Shown: positions 1 to 7,099 of the stretch, one piece after another | How the letters are laid out: every line of letters starts with the position of its first letter | Position numbering within the stretch: position 1 is the first letter of the stretch | NCBI GenBank assembly: GCA_021793635.1 | Contig: JAJYSI010000077.1 | Span: 1-9,945, forward strand | Reading direction: 5' to 3' | DNA: 9,945 nt | Source of the DNA: Bacteroidota bacterium | Lineage (GTDB): Bacteria; Bacteroidota; Ignavibacteria; Ignavibacteriales; Ignavibacteriaceae | Program-made: the position numbers and the translations under genes | The notes under the pieces: model-generated | What the model saw: only the letters and a program-made list of their open reading frames with translations | What the model was told of the DNA's origin: nothing | The model's database searches: none

Positions 1-1753
1 CTAGTTCAGCAACTTTTTGTCCCAGTACATTAAATATGTCTAAAGTTACATGTGCAGAATAAGGTACAGAGAATCCAATTATCGTGCTTGGATTAAATGG
101 ATTTGGGTAATTGTTCTCCAAAACAAATTTTGATGGGGTATTGTTTACCTGGCTTTTTACTGAAGTTATTACCTGAGCCATTGTAAAGTTCGAAACAGTC
201 GTTGTACCGGAATTTGGATTATAAGTAGTAGTTTGATTCTGGCTGCTGTATGTGGAAACACTTGCAATAATCGTGTAGTTTCCTTGAGCTAATCCGGAGA
301 TTGTGTATGATCCATTTGCATCAGTGACAGCCGAGCCTACAGTTTCACCAGCGGAATCTTTCAGCGTTACTAATACACCTGACAAAGGATTTCCTTTATC
401 TGAATGAATATCTCCCATTATATCACCGTTAGCAATAGATTGAAGATCTTTAATTAAAACTGCATCCAAATTATTTACTGAATCGCTGACATTTATAGGT
501 GTTGCTTTTTCCCATTCGTCTGAATTAAGATAAAATTGTGGATCATAACCCCTAGCAAAGAACATAATGTAATATGAACCTTGAGCTAATTCCTTAATTG
601 TGTAATTCCCGTTTGAATCAGAGATTGCTAGATGTTGTTGCCCTGTGGCTGAATCAAATGCTGTTATGAAAACATTATTAATTCCCATTCCTGAAGTATC
701 CTTTATAGTCCCGCTTACTGAAAACTTGTAGTTTGTATCTGCTTGCACAAGACTAAAGTTCAAATTAGAAAATGTAGTATCACTAAATGCTCTTAAAATT
801 GTTGCATTGAAAAATGCATCTTGATTATTATAAAATTGAATTTTATATCCATCTTTATGAGCAGCTATCATGAAAGAATTATTTAATTGATAAAGGCTAT
901 CAAGCGTAATTGAAAAATTTCCGGAGGCATCGGTTTTTGTGGTAGCTATTAAAGTTCGTTCTCCATGATCTTCTCCGCCGGCAGCTAAAATATCGATTGT
1001 GGCAGAATCAACCGGAGTGCTTATGCTTGATTGAACATTTCCGCTAAAAGTTATTGTATGTTTACTGGCTATGTTCTGCGGAATATCAAAGCTAATGTCG
1101 TCCAGTGGTTCGCTTCCGTTGACATTAAGAATTTTTGCTTGAGAAATTGTCTGAGCATTTTTATAAAATTCGTGGAAAAAAGTTGCGGTATCATTCATAG
1201 AAACTGTGCACGACACATAATATTGCCCGCTTGGAACTTTAGCGCTATAAAAACCATTCGTATCAGTTGTCGTAAATACATTTGCTACTGAATTATTCAA
1301 ACTGATGAACTCGATTATAGCTTGTGAAATAGGTTTATCAGATTCATCGAACTTAACTTTACCTGAAACTGTTCCTCCCATAATGGAAAGCGTATCGTGC
1401 AGATAAAGATTAATTGATGAATTTTGGTCTTCAAGATCAAATTCATTTCTCACCAAAGTTGAATATCCTGCAGCAGTGCAAAAAATGACATAATTGCCGT
1501 GAGTTACTCCACCTATTACAAATGCGCCGGTTGAATCGGTTGTCGCACTATAAAATGTAGAATCACCAAGCATCGTAAAGCTATGTAATGACACGGTTGC
1601 ATTTGCTATTGGAATGTGGGGTGCATCTTCATTACCCGCTACATAAACATGCCCCTTTAATGTATCTTGCATCATCATCTGAGGATATTGCTTCACTGAG
1701 ACGAGAAAAACGATAAGAGAAAGATAAAAGAATAAATGTGTAATTCTTTTCAT
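1..1753 (-). CDS. Secreted multi-repeat protein with carboxypeptidase-regulatory-like domains and type IX secretion C-terminal sorting domain (partial, 3' end off window)
   Basis: Reading the minus strand from the ATG at 1753 gives 584 codons without a stop, running off the left edge, so the C-terminus is missing. A ribosome site AAGGAG (plus-strand 1761-1766) lies 7 bases before the ATG. Residues 1-20 are a basic then hydrophobic signal peptide (MKRITHLFFYLSLIVFLVSV). At least five beta-sandwich repeats follow, each with the hallmark D-x-(S/N)-G-x-(F/Y)...G-x-Y: TDSTGAF near 72, TDTNGFY near 163, TDASGNF near 274, SDSNGNY near 378 and TDANGSY near 477. This is the CarboxypepD_reg / SdrD-B-like fold. 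Residues 549-557 read YPNPFNPST, followed by IIGFSVP and VTLDIFNVLGQKV, which is the start of a Por-type secretion (type IX) sorting domain. Expected fate: export by Sec, outer-membrane passage by type IX secretion, then surface anchoring or release. No enzymatic domain is visible, so a structural or adhesive role is only inference. It is divergent from the metabolic genes, with no functional link seen. Confidence 0.9.
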   Translation of the reverse strand, partial: MKRITHLFFYLSLIVFLVSVKQYPQMMMQDTLKGHVYVAGNEDAPHIPIANATVSLHSFTMLGDSTFYSATTDSTGAFVIGGVTHGNYVIFCTAAGYSTLVRNEFDLEDQNSSINLYLHDTLSIMGGTVSGKVKFDESDKPISQAIIEFISLNNSVANVFTTTDTNGFYSAKVPSGQYYVSCTVSMNDTATFFHEFYKNAQTISQAKILNVNGSEPLDDISFDIPQNIASKHTITFSGNVQSSISTPVDSATIDILAAGGEDHGERTLIATTKTDASGNFSITLDSLYQLNNSFMIAAHKDGYKIQFYNNQDAFFNATILRAFSDTTFSNLNFSLVQADTNYKFSVSGTIKDTSGMGINNVFITAFDSATGQQHLAISDSNGNYTIKELAQGSYYIMFFARGYDPQFYLNSDEWEKATPINVSDSVNNLDAVLIKDLQSIANGDIMGDIHSDKGNPLSGVLVTLKDSAGETVGSAVTDANGSYTISGLAQGNYTIIASVSTYSSQNQTTTYNPNSGTTTVSNFTMAQVITSVKSQVNNTPSKFVLENNYPNPFNPSTIIGFSVPYSAHVTLDIFNVLGQKVAEL

Positions 1754-1816
1754 TGCCGGACTCCTTATTTTTTTGTTAATTCTATTTCCAACGTAATTTG
1801 ACAAATGATATGCCGT

Positions 1817-1829
1817 TCCATTAAATGGA
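1817..1829. promoter_or_regulatory. Short inverted repeat, possible operator overlapping a weak promoter
   Basis: TCCATT and AATGGA form perfect 6-base arms around a single A. A plus-strand TTGACA at 1798-1803 is followed after 17 bases by TTAAAT (1821-1826, four of six matches to the -10 consensus), so the dyad would cover that -10. It also lies about 65 bases upstream of the minus-strand start codon. A regulator-binding site is possible, but a dyad this short in AT-rich DNA can arise by chance. Confidence 0.2.
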
Positions 1830-2151
1830 GGTAAATTTTAAAAAAAACTTCATTTTGATAAGAATAACAATCTTTTAGAGAGAATAAATTTTTTTTGTAT
1901 AAATCTTAGTGACAAAAAGTTTCGTAGCGAACGCATAAAATTCGCATGAAGAATATTACATAGTTTTTCAATTAGTAAAGGACAAGATCAAACTACTTTT
2001 ATCCAATACTTCTAATCCTTAGAAAAATATTTTCATAAATGGGAAATGTTTAGCGATTAGCTTTAACCCTCCTTTATTTTCGTCGACAAATAAATGACTT
2101 ACAGCTCTATAAAAGATATCCAAATGGCACAATTTATGGTTATTACATAGC

Positions 2152-2198
2152 GCGGCAAGCCGCAATTATGAATTATGAATTATGAATTATGAATTTTG
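2152..2198. repeat. GC-rich hairpin joined to a heptamer tandem repeat
   Basis: At 2152-2163 GCGGC-AA-GCCGC forms a 5-base-pair inverted repeat. Directly after it, four perfect copies of the 7-base unit AATTATG run from 2164 to 2191, followed by one degenerate copy AATTTTG at 2192-2198. The GC-rich dyad stands out in a strongly AT-rich intergenic region. Heptamer arrays of this sort resemble the short tandemly repeated repetitive sequences known from some bacterial genomes. Whether this is a dispersed family here cannot be seen from one copy. No coding function is supported. Confidence 0.75.
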
Positions 2199-2320
2199 AA
2201 TGAAACGCAATGAAATTTATCATAAATATCTTGACATAAAAAACAAAGATTTAAAAGTCAATACTATAAGTCAGTTTTATTATTTATTTTTGAAAAGCAT
2301 TTACAAATCTTTTTCAAAAA

Positions 2321-2348
2321 TTGAAGGGATGGATTCTTTTGATATAAT
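2321..2348 (+). promoter_or_regulatory. Likely sigma70-type promoter of the malic enzyme-nfnAB operon
   Basis: TTGAAG at 2321-2326 (four of six matches to TTGACA) is followed after 16 bases by a perfect TATAAT at 2343-2348. Transcription would start near 2355, giving a leader of roughly 50 bases. A GAGG ribosome site (2393-2396) lies 8 bases before the ATG at 2405. This is the best promoter match in the upstream region. It assumes that the organism's main sigma factor recognises this consensus, which is uncertain for FCB bacteria. Confidence 0.5.
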
Positions 2349-2404
2349 TATTATTGAAGGGATTTATTTTTGTGCCTTAGAAACAAAATAATGAGGAAAA
2401 CAAA

Positions 2405-4663
2405 ATGGAAATTCGTATTGAAGATGCTCTTGATTACCACAGTAAAGGTAGACACGGAAAAATAGAAGTTATTTCTACAAAACCCTGCCTAACTTCAAGA
2501 GACCTGTCATTAGCCTATACTCCTGGAGTTGCTGTGCCATGCCTGGAAATTGAAAAAAATCCGGATGATGTCTACAAATACACGGCTAAAGGAAATTTGG
2601 TTGCTGTTATTTCAAATTGCACGGCAGTATTGGGACTTGGTGATATTGGACCGGCAGCCGGGAAACCGGTTATGGAAGGTAAAGGTGTATTGTTCAAAAG
2701 ATTTGCGGATATCGATGTTTTCGATTTAGAACTTAAAAGTAAAGACCCAAAGGAAATTATTAGGGCTGTCCAACTTCTTGAACCCACTTTTGGCGGGATA
2801 AATCTTGAAGATATCAAAGCTCCCGAATGTTTTGAGATTGAAGAAACTCTTAAAGAAACCATGAACATCCCGGTATTTCATGATGACCAGCATGGTACTG
2901 CTATTATTTCTTGTGCTGCCTTAATTAATGCTGCCGAAGTTGCGGGGAAAAAATTGTCCGACTTAAAGATTATTGTAAGCGGCGCCGGAGCTGCAGCTAT
3001 TTCATGCTGTAAATTATATGTAAGAGCAGGAGCCAAGATAGAAAATATTGTTATGTTCGATACCAAAGGCTGCATTACAAAATCCAGGACAGACCTTAAT
3101 AAATACAAACAGGGTTTTGCAACCGAAAAAGAATATTCTTCCTTGAAGGAAGCAATGACTGGCGCCGATGTGTTCGTAGGGCTTTCTAAAGGCGGGATTG
3201 TTTCAAAAGATATGATAAAAGTTATGGCTCATAATCCTATCGTTTTTGCTATGGCTAATCCTGATCCGGAAATTACGTACGATGATGCAGTCAGCGTTAG
3301 AGATGATATAATAATGGCAACGGGCAGAAGCGATTTTCCTAATCAAGTAAATAACGTTTTAGGATTTCCTTTTATATTCCGTGGCGCTTTGGATGTTAGA
3401 GCCTCAGCCATAAATGAAGAAATGAAAATGGCAGCAGTTAAGGCATTAGCTGAGCTGGCGAAAAAGAAAGTCCCTGAGATGGTAATTAATGCATACGGCG
3501 GAGAAGATTTTAAGTTTGGAAAGGATTATATAATTCCAAAACCATTCGACCCTCGTGTGCTTTGGCATGTAGCTCCTGCAGTAGCAAAAGCCGCTATTGA
3601 GACGGGTGTAGCAAGAATTCAGATAGAGGATTGGGATGCTTATGAGGAGCAATTAAAAGAAAGGCTTGGACTGTCAAAGGAAATTGTGCGAGTTGCAATT
3701 CACAAAGCACAAAAAAATCCACGTCGTGTTGTTTATCCCGAAGGTGAAGAAGAAAAAATTATTAGAGCCGCTCATGTTTCTTACACCGATAATATTGCAA
3801 AACCAATTCTTTTAGGGAATAAAACTATCATCAAAAATAATATCGATAATCTGGGTTATGACCAAAACGAATTTGAAATATTTGATCCAGAAAGCTGCGA
3901 GAGAAGTCCTAAATATGCTGCTGATTTTTATGCAAAACGCTTTCGCAAAGGCGCTACCCTGAAAGAAGCAAAAGAACTGATGAGAAATCCAGTTTATTAT
4001 GGTTCGATGATGGTTGAAAAAAATGATGCTGATGCAATGATTAGCGGATTAACTGCGAATTATCCGAACACTATAAAGCCTGCACTGCAATGCATAGGTA
4101 TAAAGGAAGGGTTAAAAGTTGTTTCGGGGTTATATATCGTTGTCACAAAAAAAGATGTATTCTTTTTTGCAGATACAACCGTAAACATAAATCCAACTTC
4201 AAGCGAGCTTGCTGAGATTGCAATTTCCGCTGCTGATACTGCTAAAGCCTTTGACGTCGAACCAAAAGTCGCAATGCTTTCTTTTAGTAATTTTGGTTCG
4301 GCAAAATATCCTGAATCAACAAAGGTAAAAGAAGCGGTTAAAATAGTCCATAACCTACGACCTGATTTGATGGTTGACGGCGAAATGCAGGCAGATACCG
4401 CAGTCATTACACAAATTCTAGAAAGTGATTATCCCTTCAGCGTATTAAAAGGGAAGGCTAACGTATTAATATTCCCGGATTTGAATTCAGGAAACATCGC
4501 TTATAAGTTAATGGCACGAATAGGCGAAGCTACTGTCATAGGTCCAGTATTAATGGGAATGAAAAAACCCGTGCATATTCTTCAAAGAGGCGCAACGGTA
4601 GACGATATAACTAATATGACAGCGATTGCTGTTCTTGAAGCTAATAAAATATTAAAGGTATAA
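2405..4663 (+). CDS. maeB: NADP-dependent malic enzyme, MaeB type, with C-terminal phosphotransacetylase-like domain
   Basis: This cytoplasmic enzyme oxidatively decarboxylates malate to pyruvate and CO2 while reducing NADP+. Its 752 residues match the usual length of about 760 for the fused bacterial form. Residues 1-160 form the malic N-domain: YTPGVA (catalytic Tyr38), the GDIGP segment, and EGKG with the likely catalytic Lys93. Metal and substrate residues follow in NLEDIKAPE (133-141) and FHDDQHGTA (159-166). A Rossmann cofactor domain has GAGAAA at 193-198, and ANPDPEI (284-290) and PNQVNN (312-317) complete the active-site region. From about 430 to the end it is phosphotransacetylase-like ([32 protein letters not shown]). 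In known MaeB proteins that domain is regulatory, sensing acetyl-CoA, rather than catalytic. The ATG follows GAGG by 8 bases. It is the first gene of a unit with the two oxidoreductase genes, 10 bases before the next start. NADP preference is inferred from family architecture. Confidence 0.95.
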   Translation: MEIRIEDALDYHSKGRHGKIEVISTKPCLTSRDLSLAYTPGVAVPCLEIEKNPDDVYKYTAKGNLVAVISNCTAVLGLGDIGPAAGKPVMEGKGVLFKRFADIDVFDLELKSKDPKEIIRAVQLLEPTFGGINLEDIKAPECFEIEETLKETMNIPVFHDDQHGTAIISCAALINAAEVAGKKLSDLKIIVSGAGAAAISCCKLYVRAGAKIENIVMFDTKGCITKSRTDLNKYKQGFATEKEYSSLKEAMTGADVFVGLSKGGIVSKDMIKVMAHNPIVFAMANPDPEITYDDAVSVRDDIIMATGRSDFPNQVNNVLGFPFIFRGALDVRASAINEEMKMAAVKALAELAKKKVPEMVINAYGGEDFKFGKDYIIPKPFDPRVLWHVAPAVAKAAIETGVARIQIEDWDAYEEQLKERLGLSKEIVRVAIHKAQKNPRRVVYPEGEEEKIIRAAHVSYTDNIAKPILLGNKTIIKNNIDNLGYDQNEFEIFDPESCERSPKYAADFYAKRFRKGATLKEAKELMRNPVYYGSMMVEKNDADAMISGLTANYPNTIKPALQCIGIKEGLKVVSGLYIVVTKKDVFFFADTTVNINPTSSELAEIAISAADTAKAFDVEPKVAMLSFSNFGSAKYPESTKVKEAVKIVHNLRPDLMVDGEMQADTAVITQILESDYPFSVLKGKANVLIFPDLNSGNIAYKLMARIGEATVIGPVLMGMKKPVHILQRGATVDDITNMTAIAVLEANKILKV

Positions 4664-4673
4664 TTGAAGCAAA

Positions 4674-5531
4674 ATGTTTAAAATAATTAATGCAGAATTT
4701 ATTGCCCCAAGTGTAAGAAAAATTATAATTGAAGCACCCAAAATTGCAAGGAAAAGGCGAGCCGGTCAGTTTGTTATTGTTAGAGTAAATGATCATGGTG
4801 AAAGGATTCCCTTGACAATTTCTGATTCAAATATCGACGAAGGAACTATTACACTTATCGTACAAGGGATAGGAAAAACTACACAAGAGCTAAACGAATT
4901 GAACAGCGGAGAATTTATTCTGGATGTAGTCGGTCCATTAGGAAAGCCTTCTCACATTGAAAAATTCGGGACAGCAGTAAGCATTGGCGGCGGAGTAGGA
5001 ACAGCGATTGCTTATCCCACTGCAGTTGCTTTGAAGCAAGCCGGCAATTATACTATCTCAATCATAGGCGGACGTTCGAAAGAATATATAATCCTTGAAG
5101 ATGAAATGAACAAAACCTGTGACGAAGTATTTGTAACTACCGATGACGGTAGTTATGGGTATTCCGGATTTGTTACTTCAAAACTTCAAGAACTAATAGA
5201 TGCAAAAAGAAAAATTGATTTCGTACTTGCAATCGGACCCATTCCGATGATGAAAGCTGTTGCCGAAGTAACAAGAAAGTACAAAATAAAAACGGTTGTA
5301 AGTCTAAACCCAATAATGGTTGACGGAACAGGAATGTGCGGCGGGTGTAGAGCAACTGTAGACGATAAAACAGTTTTTGTTTGTGTAGACGGACCAGAAT
5401 TCGACGCACATAAAGTAGATTTTGCTACTCTTGAAAGAAGAAACAAAACGTACCGCGAAGATGAGAAGGAAGCTCTTCAAAAATATTCGTGTAAAAGTGA
5501 AGAGGCAATTCTAAAAGCCGTTAATGAATAA
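4674..5531 (+). CDS. nfnA: NADH-dependent ferredoxin:NADP+ oxidoreductase small subunit (NfnA / SudB-like, FAD and [2Fe-2S])
   Basis: The 285-residue protein has the ferredoxin-reductase fold of the dihydroorotate dehydrogenase electron-transfer / sulfide dehydrogenase beta family. Residues 1-95 are the FAD-binding barrel, with RIPLTIS (44-50) as the flavin motif and GQF at 31-33. GGGVGTAIAYP (105-115) begins the nicotinamide-binding domain. The C-terminus carries the iron-sulfur segment D217-GTGM-C222-GG-C225 with C237 further on, giving three cysteines plus an aspartate. That fits the 3-Cys/1-Asp [2Fe-2S] ligation described for NfnA. In Nfn complexes this subunit takes electrons from NADH and passes them to the large subunit. 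Only 10 bases separate it from the malic enzyme stop, and the ribosome site is weak (GAAG, 4 bases away), so translation is probably coupled. The nfnB-like gene follows, which supports Nfn over a stand-alone reductase. Older annotations would read sulfide dehydrogenase subunit beta. Confidence 0.88.
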   Translation: MFKIINAEFIAPSVRKIIIEAPKIARKRRAGQFVIVRVNDHGERIPLTISDSNIDEGTITLIVQGIGKTTQELNELNSGEFILDVVGPLGKPSHIEKFGTAVSIGGGVGTAIAYPTAVALKQAGNYTISIIGGRSKEYIILEDEMNKTCDEVFVTTDDGSYGYSGFVTSKLQELIDAKRKIDFVLAIGPIPMMKAVAEVTRKYKIKTVVSLNPIMVDGTGMCGGCRATVDDKTVFVCVDGPEFDAHKVDFATLERRNKTYREDEKEALQKYSCKSEEAILKAVNE

Positions 5532-5566
5532 AAATTTGATATTAAATTATGAAACCAAATACCACC

Positions 5567-5570
5567 GGAG
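5567..5570 (+). promoter_or_regulatory. Ribosome binding site deciding the nfnB start
   Basis: GGAG lies 6 bases before the ATG at 5577 but only 3 bases before an in-frame TTG at 5574. The spacing favours the ATG, so the protein begins MPKLSNKER. Confidence 0.6.
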
Positions 5571-5576
5571 ATATTG

Positions 5577-6998
5577 ATGCCTAAGTTATCGAATAAAGAG
5601 AGAATGAAAATTCAACGACAAGCCATGCCAGAGCAGGACAGCGCTATAAGAAGAAATAATTTTTCTGAAGTTAACCTTGGATTTACCGAAGAACTTGCAA
5701 AAATGGAAGCGATGCGCTGCATTCAATGTCCTAAGCCTACATGTATCGAAGGTTGTCCGGTTGGAGTGAAAATTAAAGACTTCATCTCACTTGTTGCTGA
5801 AGGAGAATATCTAAAAGCTGCCGAAAAAATAAAAGAAGACAACATGCTTCCAGCGATTTGCGGAAGAGTTTGTCCGCAAGAAGAACAATGTGAAGCAAAG
5901 TGCGTAGTTGGTAAGAAGGGCGAATCTGTTGCAATCGGAAGATTGGAAAGATTTGTAGCAGATTTTGAACGTCAAAATGTTGGTATTAGAGAACCTGTGC
6001 TAAAGCCAAAGAGCGGGAAAAAAGTTGCTATCATCGGAAGTGGTCCTGCAGGATTAGGCTGCGCTGGAGATTTAATCCAGATGGGTCATGCTGTAACAGT
6101 CTTTGAAGCTCTGCATGATTTAGGAGGGGTATTAATTTATGGTATTCCAGAATTTCGACTTCCAAAAGACATAGTTAAAGCTGAAGTAGAATCGCTTAAG
6201 AAACTTGGAGTTGATTTTCAAACCAATGCTGTTATTGGATTTACAGATACGGTAGATGAGCTTCTTGCTGATGGTTATAATGCAGTATTTATAGCTGTTG
6301 GCGCAGGTCTTCCTTACTTCTTAAATATCAAAGGAGAAAATTTTAACGGGGTTTATTCTGCTAATGAATTTTTAACCCGCGTTAATTTGATGAAAGCATA
6401 TAAATTTCCGGATTATGATACACCTGTTTTTCATATTAAAGACAAAAATGTTGCCGTATTTGGTGGAGGCAATACAGCAATGGATGCAGTTAGAACAGCA
6501 AAACGACTAGGCGCAAAAAACGCTTATATAATTTACCGCCGTTCCGATGCTGAAATGCCTGCAAGAAAAGAAGAAGTACATCACGCGAAAGATGAAGGAA
6601 TTGAATTTATTTTCTTAGCTAATCCATTAGAATTTATAGGTGATTCTGATGGCTGGCTTACAAGCGTTAAACTACAAAAGATGGAATTAGGAGAACCCGA
6701 TTCCTCCGGTAGAAGAAAACCTATACCAATTCAAGGTTCAGAATACATTTTAGATATTGATATGTCTGTTATTGCTATCGGTAACGGGTCGAATCCGATA
6801 ATTCAGAAGACAACACCAGATTTACAATATACAAAATGGGGAAATATTGTCGTGGATGACAATACCATGAAAACTACTAAACAAGGTGTTTTTGCCGGCG
6901 GCGATATTGTAACAGGAGGCGCTACGGTTATCCTTGCTATGGGCGCCGGAAGAAAAGCCGCTGCTGCTATAAATGAGTTTCTTAATAGTTCCAATTGA
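5577..6998 (+). CDS. nfnB: NADH-dependent ferredoxin:NADP+ oxidoreductase large subunit (NfnB / GltD-like, FAD and two [4Fe-4S])
   Basis: The 473-residue protein belongs to the glutamate synthase small-subunit-like flavoprotein family. The N-terminal iron-sulfur domain has two cysteine sets: C48, C51, C56 and C60 (MRCIQCPKPTC..C), and C95, C99, C105 and C109 (ICGRVCP...C...C). These are suited to two [4Fe-4S] clusters. GSGPAG (154-159) starts the FAD-binding Rossmann fold, GGGNTAMD (296-303) the NADPH-binding fold with YRRS (320-323) after it, and AGGD (440-443) closes the FAD site. In characterised NfnAB this subunit holds the bifurcating FAD and couples NADH plus reduced ferredoxin to NADP+ reduction. 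The family is often annotated as homotetrameric glutamate synthase, but no large glutamate synthase subunit is present and an NfnA-like gene sits 45 bases upstream. The pair is therefore better read as Nfn or SudAB. Last gene of the unit. Reaction direction and bifurcation are inferred. Confidence 0.88.
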   Translation: MPKLSNKERMKIQRQAMPEQDSAIRRNNFSEVNLGFTEELAKMEAMRCIQCPKPTCIEGCPVGVKIKDFISLVAEGEYLKAAEKIKEDNMLPAICGRVCPQEEQCEAKCVVGKKGESVAIGRLERFVADFERQNVGIREPVLKPKSGKKVAIIGSGPAGLGCAGDLIQMGHAVTVFEALHDLGGVLIYGIPEFRLPKDIVKAEVESLKKLGVDFQTNAVIGFTDTVDELLADGYNAVFIAVGAGLPYFLNIKGENFNGVYSANEFLTRVNLMKAYKFPDYDTPVFHIKDKNVAVFGGGNTAMDAVRTAKRLGAKNAYIIYRRSDAEMPARKEEVHHAKDEGIEFIFLANPLEFIGDSDGWLTSVKLQKMELGEPDSSGRRKPIPIQGSEYILDIDMSVIAIGNGSNPIIQKTTPDLQYTKWGNIVVDDNTMKTTKQGVFAGGDIVTGGATVILAMGAGRKAAAAINEFLNSSN

Positions 6999-7014
6999 AT
7001 TCGACTACATAGCC

Positions 7015-7036
7015 GGATGAACTCTCATGTTCATCC
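7015..7036. terminator. Perfect 8-bp inverted repeat after nfnB: terminator or operator
   Basis: GGATGAAC (7015-7022) and GTTCATCC (7029-7036) are perfect complements around a 6-base loop, TCTCAT. The position 17 bases after the nfnB stop suits a transcription terminator, but the following bases (CTTTATG) give only a short, poor U-tract. The dyad also touches the -35 position expected for the TATAAT at 7051-7056 in front of the efflux operon, so an operator for a dimeric repressor fits equally well. Sequence alone does not decide. Confidence 0.5.
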
Positions 7037-7050
7037 CTTTATGTGAACTT

Positions 7051-7056
7051 TATAAT
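7051..7056 (+). promoter_or_regulatory. Possible -10 element of the efflux operon
   Basis: A perfect TATAAT lies about 34 bases before the TolC-family start. The hexamer 17 bases upstream (TGTTCA, 7028-7033) is a poor -35 and overlaps the inverted repeat at 7015-7036. A weak core promoter with an overlapping dyad would suit an activated or repressed operon. Confidence 0.35.
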
Positions 7057-7082
7057 TAACTTATTTCTTAAAAATAATAGGG

Positions 7083-7099
7083 GCTCTTTATGAAAGAGC
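7083..7099 (+). promoter_or_regulatory. Hairpin with the TolC-family start codon in its loop
   Basis: GCTCTTT (7083-7089) and AAAGAGC (7093-7099) are perfect 7-base complements, and the three unpaired bases are the ATG at 7090-7092. The last G of the ribosome site AGGGG (7079-7083) lies in the stem. In mRNA this could hold the initiation region in a short hairpin and lower or modulate translation. The coordinates are direct observation; the regulatory role is inference. Confidence 0.4.

Larger units (their letters stand above)
1754..2404. other. Non-coding region between divergent genes
   Basis: This stretch of about 650 bases is very AT-rich and lies between two genes transcribed away from each other. 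No convincing protein gene, tRNA or recognised riboswitch is visible. Identifiable items are the ribosome site of the secreted-protein gene (1761-1766), a 13-base inverted repeat (1817-1829), a GC-rich hairpin joined to heptamer repeats (2152-2198), and the likely malic enzyme promoter (2321-2348). Nothing interpretable was found between about 1835 and 2150 apart from short chance dyads such as 1921-1931. No confident promoter for the minus-strand gene could be picked. Confidence 0.7.

Noticed and set aside
1031..1291. An 86-codon plus-strand open frame
   Set aside because: It lies entirely antisense within the secreted repeat protein, whose reading frame has clear domain motifs; no ribosome site or recognisable protein.
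2164..2198. Heptamer array as a CRISPR array
   Set aside because: The units are 7 bases long and contiguous, with no spacers and no cas genes nearby.
2200..2391. A 63-codon plus-strand open frame between the repeat array and maeB
   Set aside because: Its ATG arises from the degenerate end of the heptamer array, it has no ribosome site, its composition is simple AT-rich Lys/Ile/Tyr/Phe, and the likely maeB promoter lies inside it. No family was recognised.
4060..4407. A 115-codon minus-strand open frame inside maeB
   Set aside because: Antisense shadow of the phosphotransacetylase-like domain. The same applies to the other minus-strand frames within maeB, nfnA, nfnB and the efflux genes.
5549..5584. 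An 11-codon mini frame (MKPNTTGDIDA) overlapping the nfnB start in another frame
   Set aside because: No ribosome site and no run of regulatory codons as in attenuator leaders. It probably reflects chance around the intergenic gap.
5577..6998. Reading as the small subunit of NADPH-dependent glutamate synthase (GltD)
   Set aside because: The fold is shared, but no GltB-like large subunit is present and an NfnA-like partner sits directly upstream, so NfnB is the better call.
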